Source: Virgibacillus halotolerans (GTDB lineage: Bacteria > Bacillota > Bacilli > Bacillales > Amphibacillaceae). Taken from it: a DNA stretch of 64,000 bases. Where the stretch lies: contig NZ_JAFBEA010000002.1 of the NCBI RefSeq assembly GCF_016908515.1, forward strand, positions 124,001 through 188,000, given 5' to 3'. This document shows, piece after piece, positions 1 to 8,889 of the stretch. The notes below the pieces were generated by a model. The model was not told where the DNA came from. It was given only the letters and a program-made list of their open reading frames with translations, and searched no databases. The first letter of the stretch is position 1. Each line of letters starts with the position of its first letter. The translations under genes and the position numbers were made by a program.

Positions 1-426
1 GGTAGAGTAGGAACAGGACCAGCAGGTATTCAAAAGAGCTATATTCAAGCTGATCAAGCATTATATTTAAGCGATTCAATCAAAGACGCTAAAGGAATCA
101 CATATTATGATGACCTAGGCTTGTTTCGTTTAATTAATCAGTTAAAAGATCAGGAAGAGCTTTTTGATTTTTATCAAGAAACAATTGGACAATTAGTTGA
201 ACAAGATAAAAATCATGAACTTTTAAAAACATTAAAAACGTACTTTTATCATGACGAGATTTTGAAAGATACTGCTAATAATATGTACATTCATGTAAAT
301 ACATTGAAATACCGAATCAAAAAAATAGAAGAAATAACAGGATTTGATATGAAGCGTTCTGAAGGGAAAATGAATCTCTATTTTGGCTTAAAGATATATG
401 AATTACTTTTTTATAATAAAAGATAA
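1..426 (+). CDS. PucR/CdaR-type regulator, C-terminal part (cut by window start)
   Basis: The frame is open from base 1, so the true start lies outside the window; 141 residues are visible. The last ~60 residues contain the PucR-type C-terminal helix-turn-helix: a segment with NMYIHVNTLKYRIKKIEEITG, in which 'HVNTLKYRIKKI' is the usual recognition-helix pattern. Regulators with this end (PucR, CdaR, AdeR families) commonly control purine, allantoin or amino-acid catabolism. It is co-directional with the pyrimidine-degradation genes that begin 200 bases downstream, so it is probably their regulator; a terminator separates the two units. The sensory N-terminus is not visible, so the effector cannot be guessed. 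Confidence 0.85.
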   Translation, partial: GRVGTGPAGIQKSYIQADQALYLSDSIKDAKGITYYDDLGLFRLINQLKDQEELFDFYQETIGQLVEQDKNHELLKTLKTYFYHDEILKDTANNMYIHVNTLKYRIKKIEEITGFDMKRSEGKMNLYFGLKIYELLFYNKR

Positions 427-456
427 ATATTGCTTGGAGGTTTCACGTTCTATGGT

Positions 457-501
457 AAGCGTTATATTTGTTGACATAGACAAATATAACGCTTCTTTTT
501 T
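457..501 (+). terminator. Rho-independent terminator after the PucR-type gene
   Basis: A perfect 15-bp stem (arms 457-471 and 480-494, left arm AAGCGTTATATTTGT) closes an 8-base loop and is followed by a T-rich run. It ends the regulator transcript before the nucleoside phosphorylase operon. Confidence 0.9.
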
Positions 502-537
502 GTTGGTTGTGTATATTTCAATTACAAAAATGGAAGG

Positions 538-561
538 TATAATGTTAATTAATCGCTTACA
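538..561 (+). promoter_or_regulatory. Probable promoter -10 with cre-like box for the pyrimidine operon
   Basis: A TATAAT hexamer lies at 538-543, with only a weak -35 (TTTCAA around 516). Just downstream, 548-561 (ATTAATCGCTTACA) matches the CcpA cre consensus TGWAANCGNTNWCA at 12 of 14 positions. A cre here would repress by roadblock. This is inference from the motif only. Confidence 0.5.
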
Positions 562-623
562 TTGGTGAGGTATAGATTAGCCGATACAATAAAAACTGCT
601 ATCTAGAGGGAGATACAAGTGTC

Positions 624-1364
624 ATGGATAATATTCATTTAAAAAAGATAAAATCATCTGATTTGGGAGAAATTACGTTATTAGTTGGTGATCCCGCAAG
701 AGTTGAATTGATTTCTAGTAATTGGGATAACACAAAGTTAATTGTAGAGAACCGTGAGTTTATTTTGGTTTCTGGCTTATGGAATAATAGAAAAGTATCT
801 ATTTGCTCAACCGGTATTGGGGTTGGTTCCACTGAAATTGCAATTATAGAATTAATCCAGAGTGGTGCAAAGCAACTGGTTCGGTTAGGCGGTTGCGGTG
901 CATGGAAAGAGGAGTTGGCACCAGGTGAGTTGATGCTAAATCACGCGATGGTTCGTGATCCGGGTATGCTAGCGCAGTATGTAAGTGATGTATACCCAGC
1001 AGCAGCTGATCCGAATTTACTGTATAAAATTAAAACCCAAGCGGAGACCAGTGGATTTCGAGTTCATACTGGAATTGGAATGACAACACAAAGTTATTAT
1101 CTTGGTCAGGGACGTGAACATGGGATGAAAAACGGCCCTCAACCAGATAACGCATTTATGACTTACTGGAAAGAAAGACATGTTATCAATTGTGAAATGG
1201 AGACAGCAGTATTGTTCTTGCTTGCATCTTTATATCAAATACCGGCTGCTAACTGTCTCGTTGTGCATGTAAATCGTATAAATGAACAATGGGTTTCTGA
1301 TGAAGATTATAAAGAACTTCATCAAAGGGCAGCTGAGATGGTACTAAACGCCTGCCAAGCTTAA
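624..1364 (+). CDS. Nucleoside phosphorylase (uridine-phosphorylase-like)
   Basis: A 246-residue protein of the PNP/UDP phosphorylase family 1 fold, which cleaves nucleosides with phosphate to base and (deoxy)ribose-1-phosphate. Visible signatures are the N-terminal phosphate-binding 'GDPARV', the central 'STGIGVGSTEIAI' and 'LVRLGGCGAW' glycine-rich strands, and the C-terminal 'NCEMETAVLF' that binds the ribose in this family. The ATG at 624 is preceded by GAGGGAG at a good distance. It is followed after 62 bases by an MFS transporter and then by pyrimidine-ring-cleaving enzymes, so a pyrimidine nucleoside (uridine or orotidine-like) is the likely substrate. The exact base preference cannot be read from sequence. 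Confidence 0.85.
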   Translation: MDNIHLKKIKSSDLGEITLLVGDPARVELISSNWDNTKLIVENREFILVSGLWNNRKVSICSTGIGVGSTEIAIIELIQSGAKQLVRLGGCGAWKEELAPGELMLNHAMVRDPGMLAQYVSDVYPAAADPNLLYKIKTQAETSGFRVHTGIGMTTQSYYLGQGREHGMKNGPQPDNAFMTYWKERHVINCEMETAVLFLLASLYQIPAANCLVVHVNRINEQWVSDEDYKELHQRAAEMVLNACQA

Positions 1365-1426
1365 AAAAATATTAGATGCAGATAAATTTTGATTGTCACT
1401 CATTATTAAATAAAGGGGATTATGAC

Positions 1427-2665
1427 ATGGCGCACACATTGGAAAAGAATAGCTACAAAAAGAAAGTACTAGCCTCCTCTATGCTTGGTTTGGGGTTAGA
1501 AGGTATGGATATTATGTTTCTATCATTTGTTTTAAGTACGATTATTACAGAGTTTGGTATTTCATCAGCCGCTGGGGGCTTAATAGCTTCCATCACTAAT
1601 ATAGGAATGCTTGTCGGGGGTGTTACATTCGGGATTCTTGCAGATAAATATGGAAGAATACGTGTGTTCACTTACACGATATTCCTTTTTTCTATCGCGA
1701 CTGTATTAATTGGATTTGCAAACAATATCTATGTCATCTATTTCTTACGGTTTTTGGCAGGCGTTGGTGGCGGTGGGGAATTTGGAATTGGAATGGCTTT
1801 AGTTGCTGAAGTCTTTTCAAAAGAAAAACGTGGTAGGATGACTTCGTGGGTGACAATTGGCGGACAAATGGGGGCTGTTCTTGCTGCCGTTCTAGCGGCT
1901 ATCATCATACCTATATTTGGTTGGAGAGCATTATTTTTTGCTGGAATTGTACCAGTTTTATTGGCATTCTTTGTTCGAAGAAATTTGGACGAAACAGAGG
2001 AATGGAAACAGGCACAAAAGAAAATTAAAAAGAACGAAAAAAGGAAAAGTTCTCTTGCTCAGCTATTCAATTCACGCAAGACTACCTATGTAACGATAGC
2101 ACTTACAATTATGTCAACTGTACAAGTGGCAGGTTATTTTGGATTGATGAACTGGCTTCCCTCGATCTTGCAAGACCGACTTGGTTTAAGTGTATCGGGT
2201 TCTTCTCTTTGGATGATTAGCACGATCATTGGAATGTGCGCTGGTATGTTGTTGTTTGGCCAAATATTGGACAGATTTGGTGCCAAAACATCATATGGTA
2301 TTTTTCTTATTGCCTCGGCCGCATCAGTATTTTTGTATGTATTTGCCCAAAGTGCAATTGCTATCTTGATTGGTGGGGCTATTGTAGGATTTTTTGCTAA
2401 TGGTATGAATGCGGGTTATGGTGCTCTTATCAGTAGTTTTTACCCAACGGAAGTCAGGAGTACTGCGAACAATACGATTTTTAATACTGGAAGAGCGCTA
2501 GGTGGATTATCACCTATTGTTATTGGCTTTTTACTTGATAAGTACAGTATTACAGCTGCGATGACTTTTCTGTCTATACTATATATAATCTCGTTAGTCA
2601 TCATTATGACGTTAAAAGGAAACCCATTAAAAGGTATGAAACATGGTGAAATAGCGGAAGAATAA
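1427..2665 (+). CDS. MFS transporter, aromatic-acid/organic-anion symporter type
   Basis: A 412-residue membrane protein with about 12 hydrophobic segments. The MFS loop motif 'GILADKYGRIRVF' lies after TM2, and the acidic 'GLEGMDIMFLSFVL' of TM1 is typical of sugar/acid:H+ symporters (AAHS and SLC22-like groups). A charged central loop (~residues 195-220, 'KKIKKNEKRK') separates the two halves. The start was moved from 1376 to the ATG at 1427 because AAAGGGGA sits at 1412-1419 with ideal spacing. It lies between a nucleoside phosphorylase and an amidohydrolase of the same operon, so it probably imports the pyrimidine or pyrimidine acid degraded downstream. Confidence 0.85.
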   Translation: MAHTLEKNSYKKKVLASSMLGLGLEGMDIMFLSFVLSTIITEFGISSAAGGLIASITNIGMLVGGVTFGILADKYGRIRVFTYTIFLFSIATVLIGFANNIYVIYFLRFLAGVGGGGEFGIGMALVAEVFSKEKRGRMTSWVTIGGQMGAVLAAVLAAIIIPIFGWRALFFAGIVPVLLAFFVRRNLDETEEWKQAQKKIKKNEKRKSSLAQLFNSRKTTYVTIALTIMSTVQVAGYFGLMNWLPSILQDRLGLSVSGSSLWMISTIIGMCAGMLLFGQILDRFGAKTSYGIFLIASAASVFLYVFAQSAIAILIGGAIVGFFANGMNAGYGALISSFYPTEVRSTANNTIFNTGRALGGLSPIVIGFLLDKYSITAAMTFLSILYIISLVIIMTLKGNPLKGMKHGEIAEE

Positions 2666-2768
2666 AACATATGTCAAGGAGGGCTATTTTGTATGTTTAG
2701 ATATAAAGAAGGTTAACCGACTTGTAATATCATCAGGATGGGATAATAAAGGAAAGTTGGTGTGTATC

Positions 2769-4016
2769 ATGAACTTCAAACGTTTAGAACATACACTGGG
2801 AAAGCTTAATACGTTTAGTAAACAAGGTCAAGGCATAAATCGACTAGCTTATACAGATGAAGAACGACAAGCGACACAATATATAATTGACCTTTGTGAA
2901 AAGGAAGGAATGGAGGTCAATGTAGATACTGTAGGGAATGTAATTGCACGACGAAAAGGAACGAACTCTGCACTTCCAGCAGTTGCTTGCGGATCCCATA
3001 TTGATAGCGTATATGAAGCTGGGAAGTATGATGGTACTGTGGGCGTTGTAGCGGCATTAGAAGTAATTCGTAGTTTAAATGATGATAATATACGGACGGA
3101 ACACCCAATAGAAATGATTGTATTTGCATGTGAAGAGTCCGCGCGATTTGGGTTTTCAACGCTTGGAAGCAAGGCGATGGCTGGACTTTTGAAGAAAGAA
3201 GACATTACTAATCTAAAAGATAAACAGGGTATATCCATCCAACGTGAATTTTCTAAATATGGATTAAACGTGAATGAAATAAAGGAAGCGGAACGTAGTA
3301 AAGAAGTATTTAAAGTGTTTTTGGAACTTCATATTGAACAAGGTCCTGTTTTAGAAAAGGAAGGAAAACAAATTGGTATTGTAACTGGAATTGCTGGACC
3401 TACCAGATTTAAATTACAAATACAAGGGCAGGCATCACATTCAGGTTCCACTCCTATGAATTACCGTAAAGATGCTTTCTTAGGTGCAGCTGAAATTGCA
3501 CTTACACTGGAAGAAGCAGCGCAATCGGAAGCATCAAGAGGGACAGTTGCAACAGTTGGTGTATGTGATGTAAATCCGGGTGCAATGAATATTGTTCCAG
3601 GAATGGTAGAAATGGGGATCGACATTCGAGGTATTTCAATAGAATCAAGAGAAGTTGTCATAAAAGAACTATATCATGCGATGCAGCGCATTGAAAAACA
3701 ACGTGAATTAAAAATGAGCATTATAAAATTAAATGATGAGGCACCAGTAAAAATGGATGAAAACATGATTGATAGCATAAAAGAAACCTGCGAGCAGTAT
3801 GGAAATACCTATACACTGATGCCGAGCGGAGCTGGGCATGATGTAATGAATATGGCGCAGTTGAGTCCATCCGTATTATTTTTCATTCCATCACGCAATG
3901 GTTTAAGTCATAATCCAGAAGAGTATACGTCACTTGAACACATAGCTATGGGTGCTTTCTTACTAAAAGAGGAAATTTTAAAACATGCTAAAGTGAGCCA
4001 AAAATTGGTGAGGTGA
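2769..4016 (+). CDS. M20-family N-carbamoyl amino acid amidohydrolase
   Basis: A 415-residue binuclear-metal hydrolase of the allantoate amidohydrolase / beta-ureidopropionase / L-carbamoylase group. Metal and catalytic motifs are in order: 'GSHIDSVYEAGKYDGTVG' (His, bridging Asp), 'CEESARFG' (general-base Glu pair), 'LHIEQGPVLE' (His), and the C-terminal 'SGAGHDVMNMAQL' (His). These enzymes hydrolyse N-carbamoyl acids to amino acid, CO2 and ammonia. With a dihydroorotase-like enzyme in the same operon, N-carbamoyl-aspartate (or N-carbamoyl-beta-alanine) is the expected substrate. The ATG at 2769 gives the usual family N-terminus; a GTG at 2760 closer to GGAAAG is an alternative. The stop touches the next gene. 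Confidence 0.88.
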   Translation: MNFKRLEHTLGKLNTFSKQGQGINRLAYTDEERQATQYIIDLCEKEGMEVNVDTVGNVIARRKGTNSALPAVACGSHIDSVYEAGKYDGTVGVVAALEVIRSLNDDNIRTEHPIEMIVFACEESARFGFSTLGSKAMAGLLKKEDITNLKDKQGISIQREFSKYGLNVNEIKEAERSKEVFKVFLELHIEQGPVLEKEGKQIGIVTGIAGPTRFKLQIQGQASHSGSTPMNYRKDAFLGAAEIALTLEEAAQSEASRGTVATVGVCDVNPGAMNIVPGMVEMGIDIRGISIESREVVIKELYHAMQRIEKQRELKMSIIKLNDEAPVKMDENMIDSIKETCEQYGNTYTLMPSGAGHDVMNMAQLSPSVLFFIPSRNGLSHNPEEYTSLEHIAMGAFLLKEEILKHAKVSQKLVR

Positions 4017-4021
4017 ACGTC

Positions 4022-4807
4022 ATGAAAGTAAATAAATTAGAAGTACTGTCAAATGTTCAAGTCAGTGAACGATATTGGCATATGAAATTGGAAGCATCTT
4101 CAATTTTGGAGCCAGTCAAACCGGGCCAATTTTTTAATATAAAATGTGCTGAAGCTGATTCACCTTTTTTAAGACGCCCTTTCAGTATTTATCGCATGAA
4201 TAAAGCAGAAAAGACCATTGAATTTCTATATCTTATGAAAGGTCAAGGTACATTTAAATTAACCGATGTTGTTGCTGGAGAAAAGGTTGATATGCTTGGG
4301 CCATTGGGAGAGGGATTCACACTGGGTAAAACATGGGACACAGTATTGTTACTTGCAAGGGGCGTAGGAATTGCGACATTGGCGGCACTTGCCCAAGAAG
4401 CAGTGGAGAAGCATGTGAAATGTATTGCCATACTAAGTGCTAGAACCAATAATGACCTACTTGCTGCGGAGATGCTGCAAGGACTTGGGGTACAAGTGAT
4501 TAAAGTCACTGAAGAAGATGGGACGAGTGATGTAAGCAACGTACATCGATTAATTGAACAACTCTTGATTGAAAATGATATTAAGGCTACGTTTACTTGT
4601 GGATCAAAACGTCTATCGAAGTTATTACAAAAAATCTCAAAGAATCATGGTCTTCCAGGCCAAATTGCTTTAGAAGAACACATGGGATGTGCGATGGGAG
4701 TTTGTTATGCCTGTGTATGTGATATTAAAGAGGAAAATGGCATTAATTCTGTCCGGGTGTGCAAAGAAGGGCCAGTGTTTAACTTGGAGAAGGTGGTATT
4801 AGGATAA
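4022..4807 (+). CDS. Dihydroorotate dehydrogenase electron-transfer subunit (PyrK-like)
   Basis: A 261-residue ferredoxin-reductase-type flavoprotein. It has an FAD-binding barrel with 'FLRRPFSIYR' (residues ~60-70), an NAD-binding half, and a C-terminal [2Fe-2S] site in 'HMGCAMGVCYACVCDI', with a fourth Cys at 'RVCKEGP'. This is the organisation of PyrK, which passes electrons between NAD(H) and the PyrD flavin. The start at ATG 4022 follows GAGGTGA. It overlaps the next gene (TAATG), so the two are translationally coupled. Its place among catabolic hydrolases rather than pyr biosynthesis genes suggests it runs in the reductive, NADH-consuming direction. Confidence 0.88.
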   Translation: MKVNKLEVLSNVQVSERYWHMKLEASSILEPVKPGQFFNIKCAEADSPFLRRPFSIYRMNKAEKTIEFLYLMKGQGTFKLTDVVAGEKVDMLGPLGEGFTLGKTWDTVLLLARGVGIATLAALAQEAVEKHVKCIAILSARTNNDLLAAEMLQGLGVQVIKVTEEDGTSDVSNVHRLIEQLLIENDIKATFTCGSKRLSKLLQKISKNHGLPGQIALEEHMGCAMGVCYACVCDIKEENGINSVRVCKEGPVFNLEKVVLG

Positions 4808-5724
4808 TGGAGAGCTTGAAACTGGATGTTAAAATCGGTGAACTAAAATTAAAGAACCCTATCATGCCAGCATCAGGCGCATTTGGTTTTGAAATGGAAT
4901 CATTATTTGATTTTAATCAATTAGGTGCGATTGTTCCTAAAAGTATAACAAAGTACCCGCGAGGAGGAAATGCTACTCCAAGAGTATGCGAAGTAACTGG
5001 TGGCATGCTGAATTCAATTGGTATTCAAAGTAAGGGTTTACCTTATTATCTGAAAAACATTTTGCCTCAATATGAACAATATAATACGCCACTTATTGCT
5101 AGCATCTCAGCAGATTCTGTGGACGAGTTTGCTGAGATGTCAGAGATCATAAGTAAAGAAAAATGTGTATCCGGCATCGAATTGAACATCTCATGTCCTA
5201 ATCTAGAAGGTGATGGCAAAGCGTTTGGGATGGATGCCGAATTATCCTATCAGCTTATCAAAAAAGTAAAAGCAGTAACAAATCAATCTATTATTGCTAA
5301 ACTTACACCAAATGTAACTAGCATTCAGGAAATTGCGCTTGCATGTGAGAATGGAGGGGCAGATGGATTAAATGTTGCCAATACCATGTTGGCAATGGCA
5401 ATTGATATTCATACACGGAAGCCAAAAATAGGGAATGTCTTAGGTGGTATTTCCGGTCCAGCTATCAAACCCATTATCGTTCGGTTGATCCACCAGGTAC
5501 GAAAAGTAACGGAAATTCCGATCATCGGATGTGGTGGTGTCATGAATTGGGAGGATGCTATTGAAATGATATTAGCCGGTGCGAATGCCATACAAGTCGG
5601 AACAGCGAACTTCATTAACCCATTGTCTATGATGGAGATATTGGAAGGAATAAAGAGATATATGACTACTTATCAGATTGAAGACATAAATGATCTGGTC
5701 GGTAAGACCGATATACCTGTTTAA
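4807..5724 (+). CDS. Dihydroorotate dehydrogenase catalytic subunit, class 1B-like (PyrD-like)
   Basis: A 305-residue FMN TIM barrel. Family signatures are visible: 'NSIGIQSKG' near residue 72, the catalytic-loop 'NISCPN' with the Cys base used by class 1 enzymes, and 'NTMLAMAIDIHTRKPKIGN' followed by 'GGISGPAIKPI'. This tail is the class 1B orotate-site pattern; dihydropyrimidine dehydrogenases have a different loop. It forms an enzyme with the preceding PyrK-like subunit. In the pyr operon the pair oxidises dihydroorotate; here, next to ring-opening hydrolases, it more likely reduces orotate. Direction and substrate are inference. Confidence 0.88.
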   Translation: MESLKLDVKIGELKLKNPIMPASGAFGFEMESLFDFNQLGAIVPKSITKYPRGGNATPRVCEVTGGMLNSIGIQSKGLPYYLKNILPQYEQYNTPLIASISADSVDEFAEMSEIISKEKCVSGIELNISCPNLEGDGKAFGMDAELSYQLIKKVKAVTNQSIIAKLTPNVTSIQEIALACENGGADGLNVANTMLAMAIDIHTRKPKIGNVLGGISGPAIKPIIVRLIHQVRKVTEIPIIGCGGVMNWEDAIEMILAGANAIQVGTANFINPLSMMEILEGIKRYMTTYQIEDINDLVGKTDIPV

Positions 5725-5769
5725 AGAACAGTAGTTTCTAAATGGGTATTACATAAGGGGGACTGTCCA

Positions 5770-7161
5770 ATGAAATGGGATCATGTAATTGAAAATGGAG
5801 AGATTGTAACGGAAGAGGCTATTTATCAAGCAAATATATACATTAAAGCGGGGAAAATTGCTTCTATATCAGCTGATAAACTAGATGGAGAAGCAAAAGA
5901 AATAACAGATGCTAAAGGTTTATATATATTACCTGGATTAATTGATACGCACGTTCACTCGAGAGACGGCGGGGCAACTTATAAAGAGGATTTTTATCAT
6001 TCAACCCAAGCAGCTGCAGCGGGTGGCATTACAACGTTGTTTGAAATGCCAAATACAAATCCACCTATAAATAACGCAGAAAACTTTAATAAACAAGTAG
6101 AAAATTTAAAGAAGAAAGCCCATGTCGATTTTGGATTATGGGGAATTTGTTTAGGTGATTTAAATATAAATGAACTTCAAGATTTGAATGAATTAGGTGT
6201 TATCGGTTTTAAATATTTTTGGGGCTATGCAGTTAATAAAAATACATATGGTTTAATTTACAACTATGTAAAGGGAATGAAGGATGTTATTCCACCTAGT
6301 AATGATGGAGAAGTTTATCAGATGATGGAAGAAGTAGCGAAAACAGGGAAAACATTTGCTATTCATGCGGAGAATAGTGATTTAATAAACTATTTAACTA
6401 CAAAAGTGAAGAAAAAAGGTAAAAGTGATTATGAGACTATTTTAGCGTCTAGACCTAATTTAGCTGAGGAATTAACAATCCAAACTGGAATTGCAATGGC
6501 GAAAAAGACCGGATTAAGGTTGCACATACTTCATGTCAGTACAGCAGAAGGTGTTGACTTAATTAAACGTGCACAAGAAGAAGGCTATCCAATTACGGCC
6601 GAAACCTGTCCACATTATTTATTTTTAACAAATGAAGATTACGATAAAATAGGCCCTGCAATGAAAGTATATCCGCTTGTGAAATATAAAAAAGATCAAG
6701 ATAGATTGTGGGAAGGGATCAAGGAAGGCACACTTTCTTTTGTCTGTTCGGATCACGCACCACACACGCCGGAGGAAAAAGAAGGGGATTTATGGAATGT
6801 TCCTGCAGGCATGTGCGGCGTTGAGACGCTTGCACCTTTAATGCTAAATGCTGTATCAGATAAAAAGATTACATTTCAAAAACTTGTTTCGTTGCTTTCA
6901 ACTAATCCAGCTAAGCAATTTGGGGTTTATCCACAAAAAGGAGCACTTCAGGTTGGCTCCGATGCTGACCTAACAATAGTAGATATGAACAAGCAAGCAA
7001 TCATTAAAAAGGAAAAACTGCATAGCAAAAGCAAAGTAACAGCTTATGACGGGGTACAAATAAAAGGGATGCCTGTTATGACCATAGTAAGAGGTACAAT
7101 AGTGATGAAAGATGGACAAATTTATGCTGAACCAATTGGAAGTTTAATTACTCCTAAATAA
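5770..7161 (+). CDS. Cyclic amidohydrolase, dihydroorotase/allantoinase-like
   Basis: A 463-residue amidohydrolase-superfamily enzyme. Metal ligands are seen at 'DTHVHSRDGG' (HxH), 'GFKYFWG' (carbamylated Lys), 'AIHAEN', 'LHILHVS' and 'CSDHAPH'. The Arg in HxHxR and the Asn in 'MPNTNPP' correspond to residues that hold the substrate carboxylate in dihydroorotases; E. coli-type allantoinase lacks this Arg. It is therefore most likely to open dihydroorotate to N-carbamoyl-aspartate, although allantoin or dihydropyrimidine cannot be excluded. The ATG at 5770 follows AGGGGGA. It ends the operon; no clear terminator follows. Confidence 0.85.
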   Translation: MKWDHVIENGEIVTEEAIYQANIYIKAGKIASISADKLDGEAKEITDAKGLYILPGLIDTHVHSRDGGATYKEDFYHSTQAAAAGGITTLFEMPNTNPPINNAENFNKQVENLKKKAHVDFGLWGICLGDLNINELQDLNELGVIGFKYFWGYAVNKNTYGLIYNYVKGMKDVIPPSNDGEVYQMMEEVAKTGKTFAIHAENSDLINYLTTKVKKKGKSDYETILASRPNLAEELTIQTGIAMAKKTGLRLHILHVSTAEGVDLIKRAQEEGYPITAETCPHYLFLTNEDYDKIGPAMKVYPLVKYKKDQDRLWEGIKEGTLSFVCSDHAPHTPEEKEGDLWNVPAGMCGVETLAPLMLNAVSDKKITFQKLVSLLSTNPAKQFGVYPQKGALQVGSDADLTIVDMNKQAIIKKEKLHSKSKVTAYDGVQIKGMPVMTIVRGTIVMKDGQIYAEPIGSLITPK

Positions 7162-7262
7162 AACAAGATTATCAGATTAAGAATATATCGGCATTATCTA
7201 AGATATTTTGCAATAGAAAACGGGTAATATGGCATAGGTGTAAAGGAAATTACACCTGAAGC

Positions 7263-7418
7263 GATAATGACACCTATGGTTGGAAAGATGTAGGATATTT
7301 AGCATCAGATCTACCATCTAATCAGGCTGATTTTAATGTTTCAGACGCTTATGGGAAAAGCTTCATAAAATGGGATCATCAAAAAATGCTAACAGATCGG
7401 TGGTTTGTCTTGATTTAG
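7263..7418 (+). pseudogene. Orphan 52-codon coding remnant in the 7162-7554 gap
   Basis: The 390-base gap before the FGE gene holds one stretch that reads as protein: codons 7263-7418, from DNDTYGWKDVGYL to KMLTDRWFVLI and a stop. It has no start codon and has a stop immediately upstream in frame. The end faintly recalls the 'RTDRWKLI' element near the C-terminus of sulfatases, which would fit the neighbouring sulfatase-activating gene, but the match is weak. A small hairpin (GGTGTAA/TTACACC, 7238-7257) precedes it. A TATAAT at 7463-7468 may be the -10 of the next gene. Otherwise the gap shows nothing. Confidence 0.3.
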
Positions 7419-7554
7419 CAAAGCAGCGTTTTATTATCGTTTCAATTAGAAAGTATAGACAGTATAATAGGCTATATATATATGTCCTTGTAATAATCGA
7501 ACTAATTCAAATGTTTTTTGGATATATTAATAATAGTTGAATAGGAGTGTCATG

Positions 7555-8511
7555 ATGTACTCAGATAAAAAAAGTAATTGTTGCAGTGTTAGTAGATCCT
7601 TAATAAATCAAACATCATCTTCTAGGGTAAAAGAAGTTACTGCAGTTGATTCAATTAAATTTGAGGATAAAATGGTATTTTTGACTGGTGGAGATTTTAT
7701 TATGGGGACAGATAGTGATGAAGGATTCCCATTAGATGGTGAAGGACCAAGACGTAATGTGAGAATTAATCCATTCCAAATGGATAGTTATGCCGTAACA
7801 AACGAGGAATTCAAACAATTTGTTAATGATACTGGTTATATAACCGAGGCTGAGGCATTTGGTTGGTCGTTTGTTTTTGAACATTTTTTACCCCTTAATA
7901 AGTCCAGTATTATCCAACAACTGCCGGGAACCCCCTGGTGGTATGCAGTTAAAAGTGTTAACTGGTATCAACCAGAAGGGGAAGGGTCCAGTATTGTAAA
8001 TAGAATGGATCATCCAGTAATACATGTATCGTGGAATGATGCAATAGCTTTTTCAAATTGGGCTGGGAAACGACTACCAACAGAAGCTGAATGGGAATAT
8101 GCCGCAAGAGGTGGTTTAATACAGAATATTTACCCATGGGGTAACGATTTAACTCCTAATGGAATACATCTTTGTAATATATGGCAAGGTGAATTTCCTA
8201 AGAAAAATACAAAAGAAGACGGATATGTTGGAACTGCACCTGCAAAATCCTTTCCTCCAAATAATTATGGATTATACAATGTTTCCGGGAATATCTGGGA
8301 GTGGTGTTCGGATTGGTTTACTAATTCACATCATAAATCAGTACAAGTAAATCCGAAGGGCCCCGATAAGGGGGATTCTAAAGTAATGCGTGGGGGATCC
8401 TATCTTTGTCACAAATCTTACTGTAATCGATATCGCGTTGCTGCACGTAGTTCCAATACGCCGGACAGTTCAACCGGGAATCTTGGATTTAGATGTGCAA
8501 AAAACGCTTGA
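7555..8511 (+). CDS. Formylglycine-generating enzyme (sulfatase activator)
   Basis: A 318-residue SUMF1/FGE-family protein: '[28 protein letters not shown]' at the N-terminus, '[35 protein letters not shown]' in the middle, and the C-terminal core. The two copper/thiol Cys of true aerobic FGEs are present (C285 and C290, 'CHKSYC'), followed by '[19 protein letters not shown]', very close to the human FGE ending. This argues for real FGE activity and not for one of the many FGE-fold relatives. FGE converts the Cys of CxPSR in sulfatases to formylglycine; a CSPSR sulfatase lies 6 kb downstream. AGGAG at 7543-7547 favours ATG 7555 (or 7552). Confidence 0.92.
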   Translation: MYSDKKSNCCSVSRSLINQTSSSRVKEVTAVDSIKFEDKMVFLTGGDFIMGTDSDEGFPLDGEGPRRNVRINPFQMDSYAVTNEEFKQFVNDTGYITEAEAFGWSFVFEHFLPLNKSSIIQQLPGTPWWYAVKSVNWYQPEGEGSSIVNRMDHPVIHVSWNDAIAFSNWAGKRLPTEAEWEYAARGGLIQNIYPWGNDLTPNGIHLCNIWQGEFPKKNTKEDGYVGTAPAKSFPPNNYGLYNVSGNIWEWCSDWFTNSHHKSVQVNPKGPDKGDSKVMRGGSYLCHKSYCNRYRVAARSSNTPDSSTGNLGFRCAKNA

Positions 8512-8705
8512 CAGTTTATTACTCAGGCTCTCGTTTCACCCCCTTCATGACCTCACTTTATAAGATCTTACCCAATTTTTAAATGGGGTAGAACTGGGCA
8601 GATTGTTTTTTCCGTCAGCGATGAACATCCAGGATCCTCATACAAATACTAGGTGACAAGCTGTATTTTAAATGCTTCACTTACTACATTTGGTCATTAA
8701 AACAG

Positions 8706-8741
8706 CCCCGAAAGTTAGATTTTCTATTCTGACTTTCGGGG
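8706..8741. terminator. Bidirectional terminator between FGE and TSUP genes
   Basis: The inverted repeat CCCCGAAAGT...ACTTTCGGGG (arms 8706-8719 and 8728-8741 with one mismatch) sits between convergent genes. The remainder of the 8512-8889 gap shows no gene, promoter or repeat that I can support. Confidence 0.7.
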
Positions 8742-8889
8742 TTGGTACCGATGGAGTTTTTTATTGCTTGAATTAGTTTCTTGATAGAACAAGATCCAAA
8801 GAGTTAATTTAGTAATGTTTGTTGTCCTTAATAACACTTGGTTTCTGACTCACCTGGGCTTAAATTCATAAAAAAAGAGCGACGAAGTT

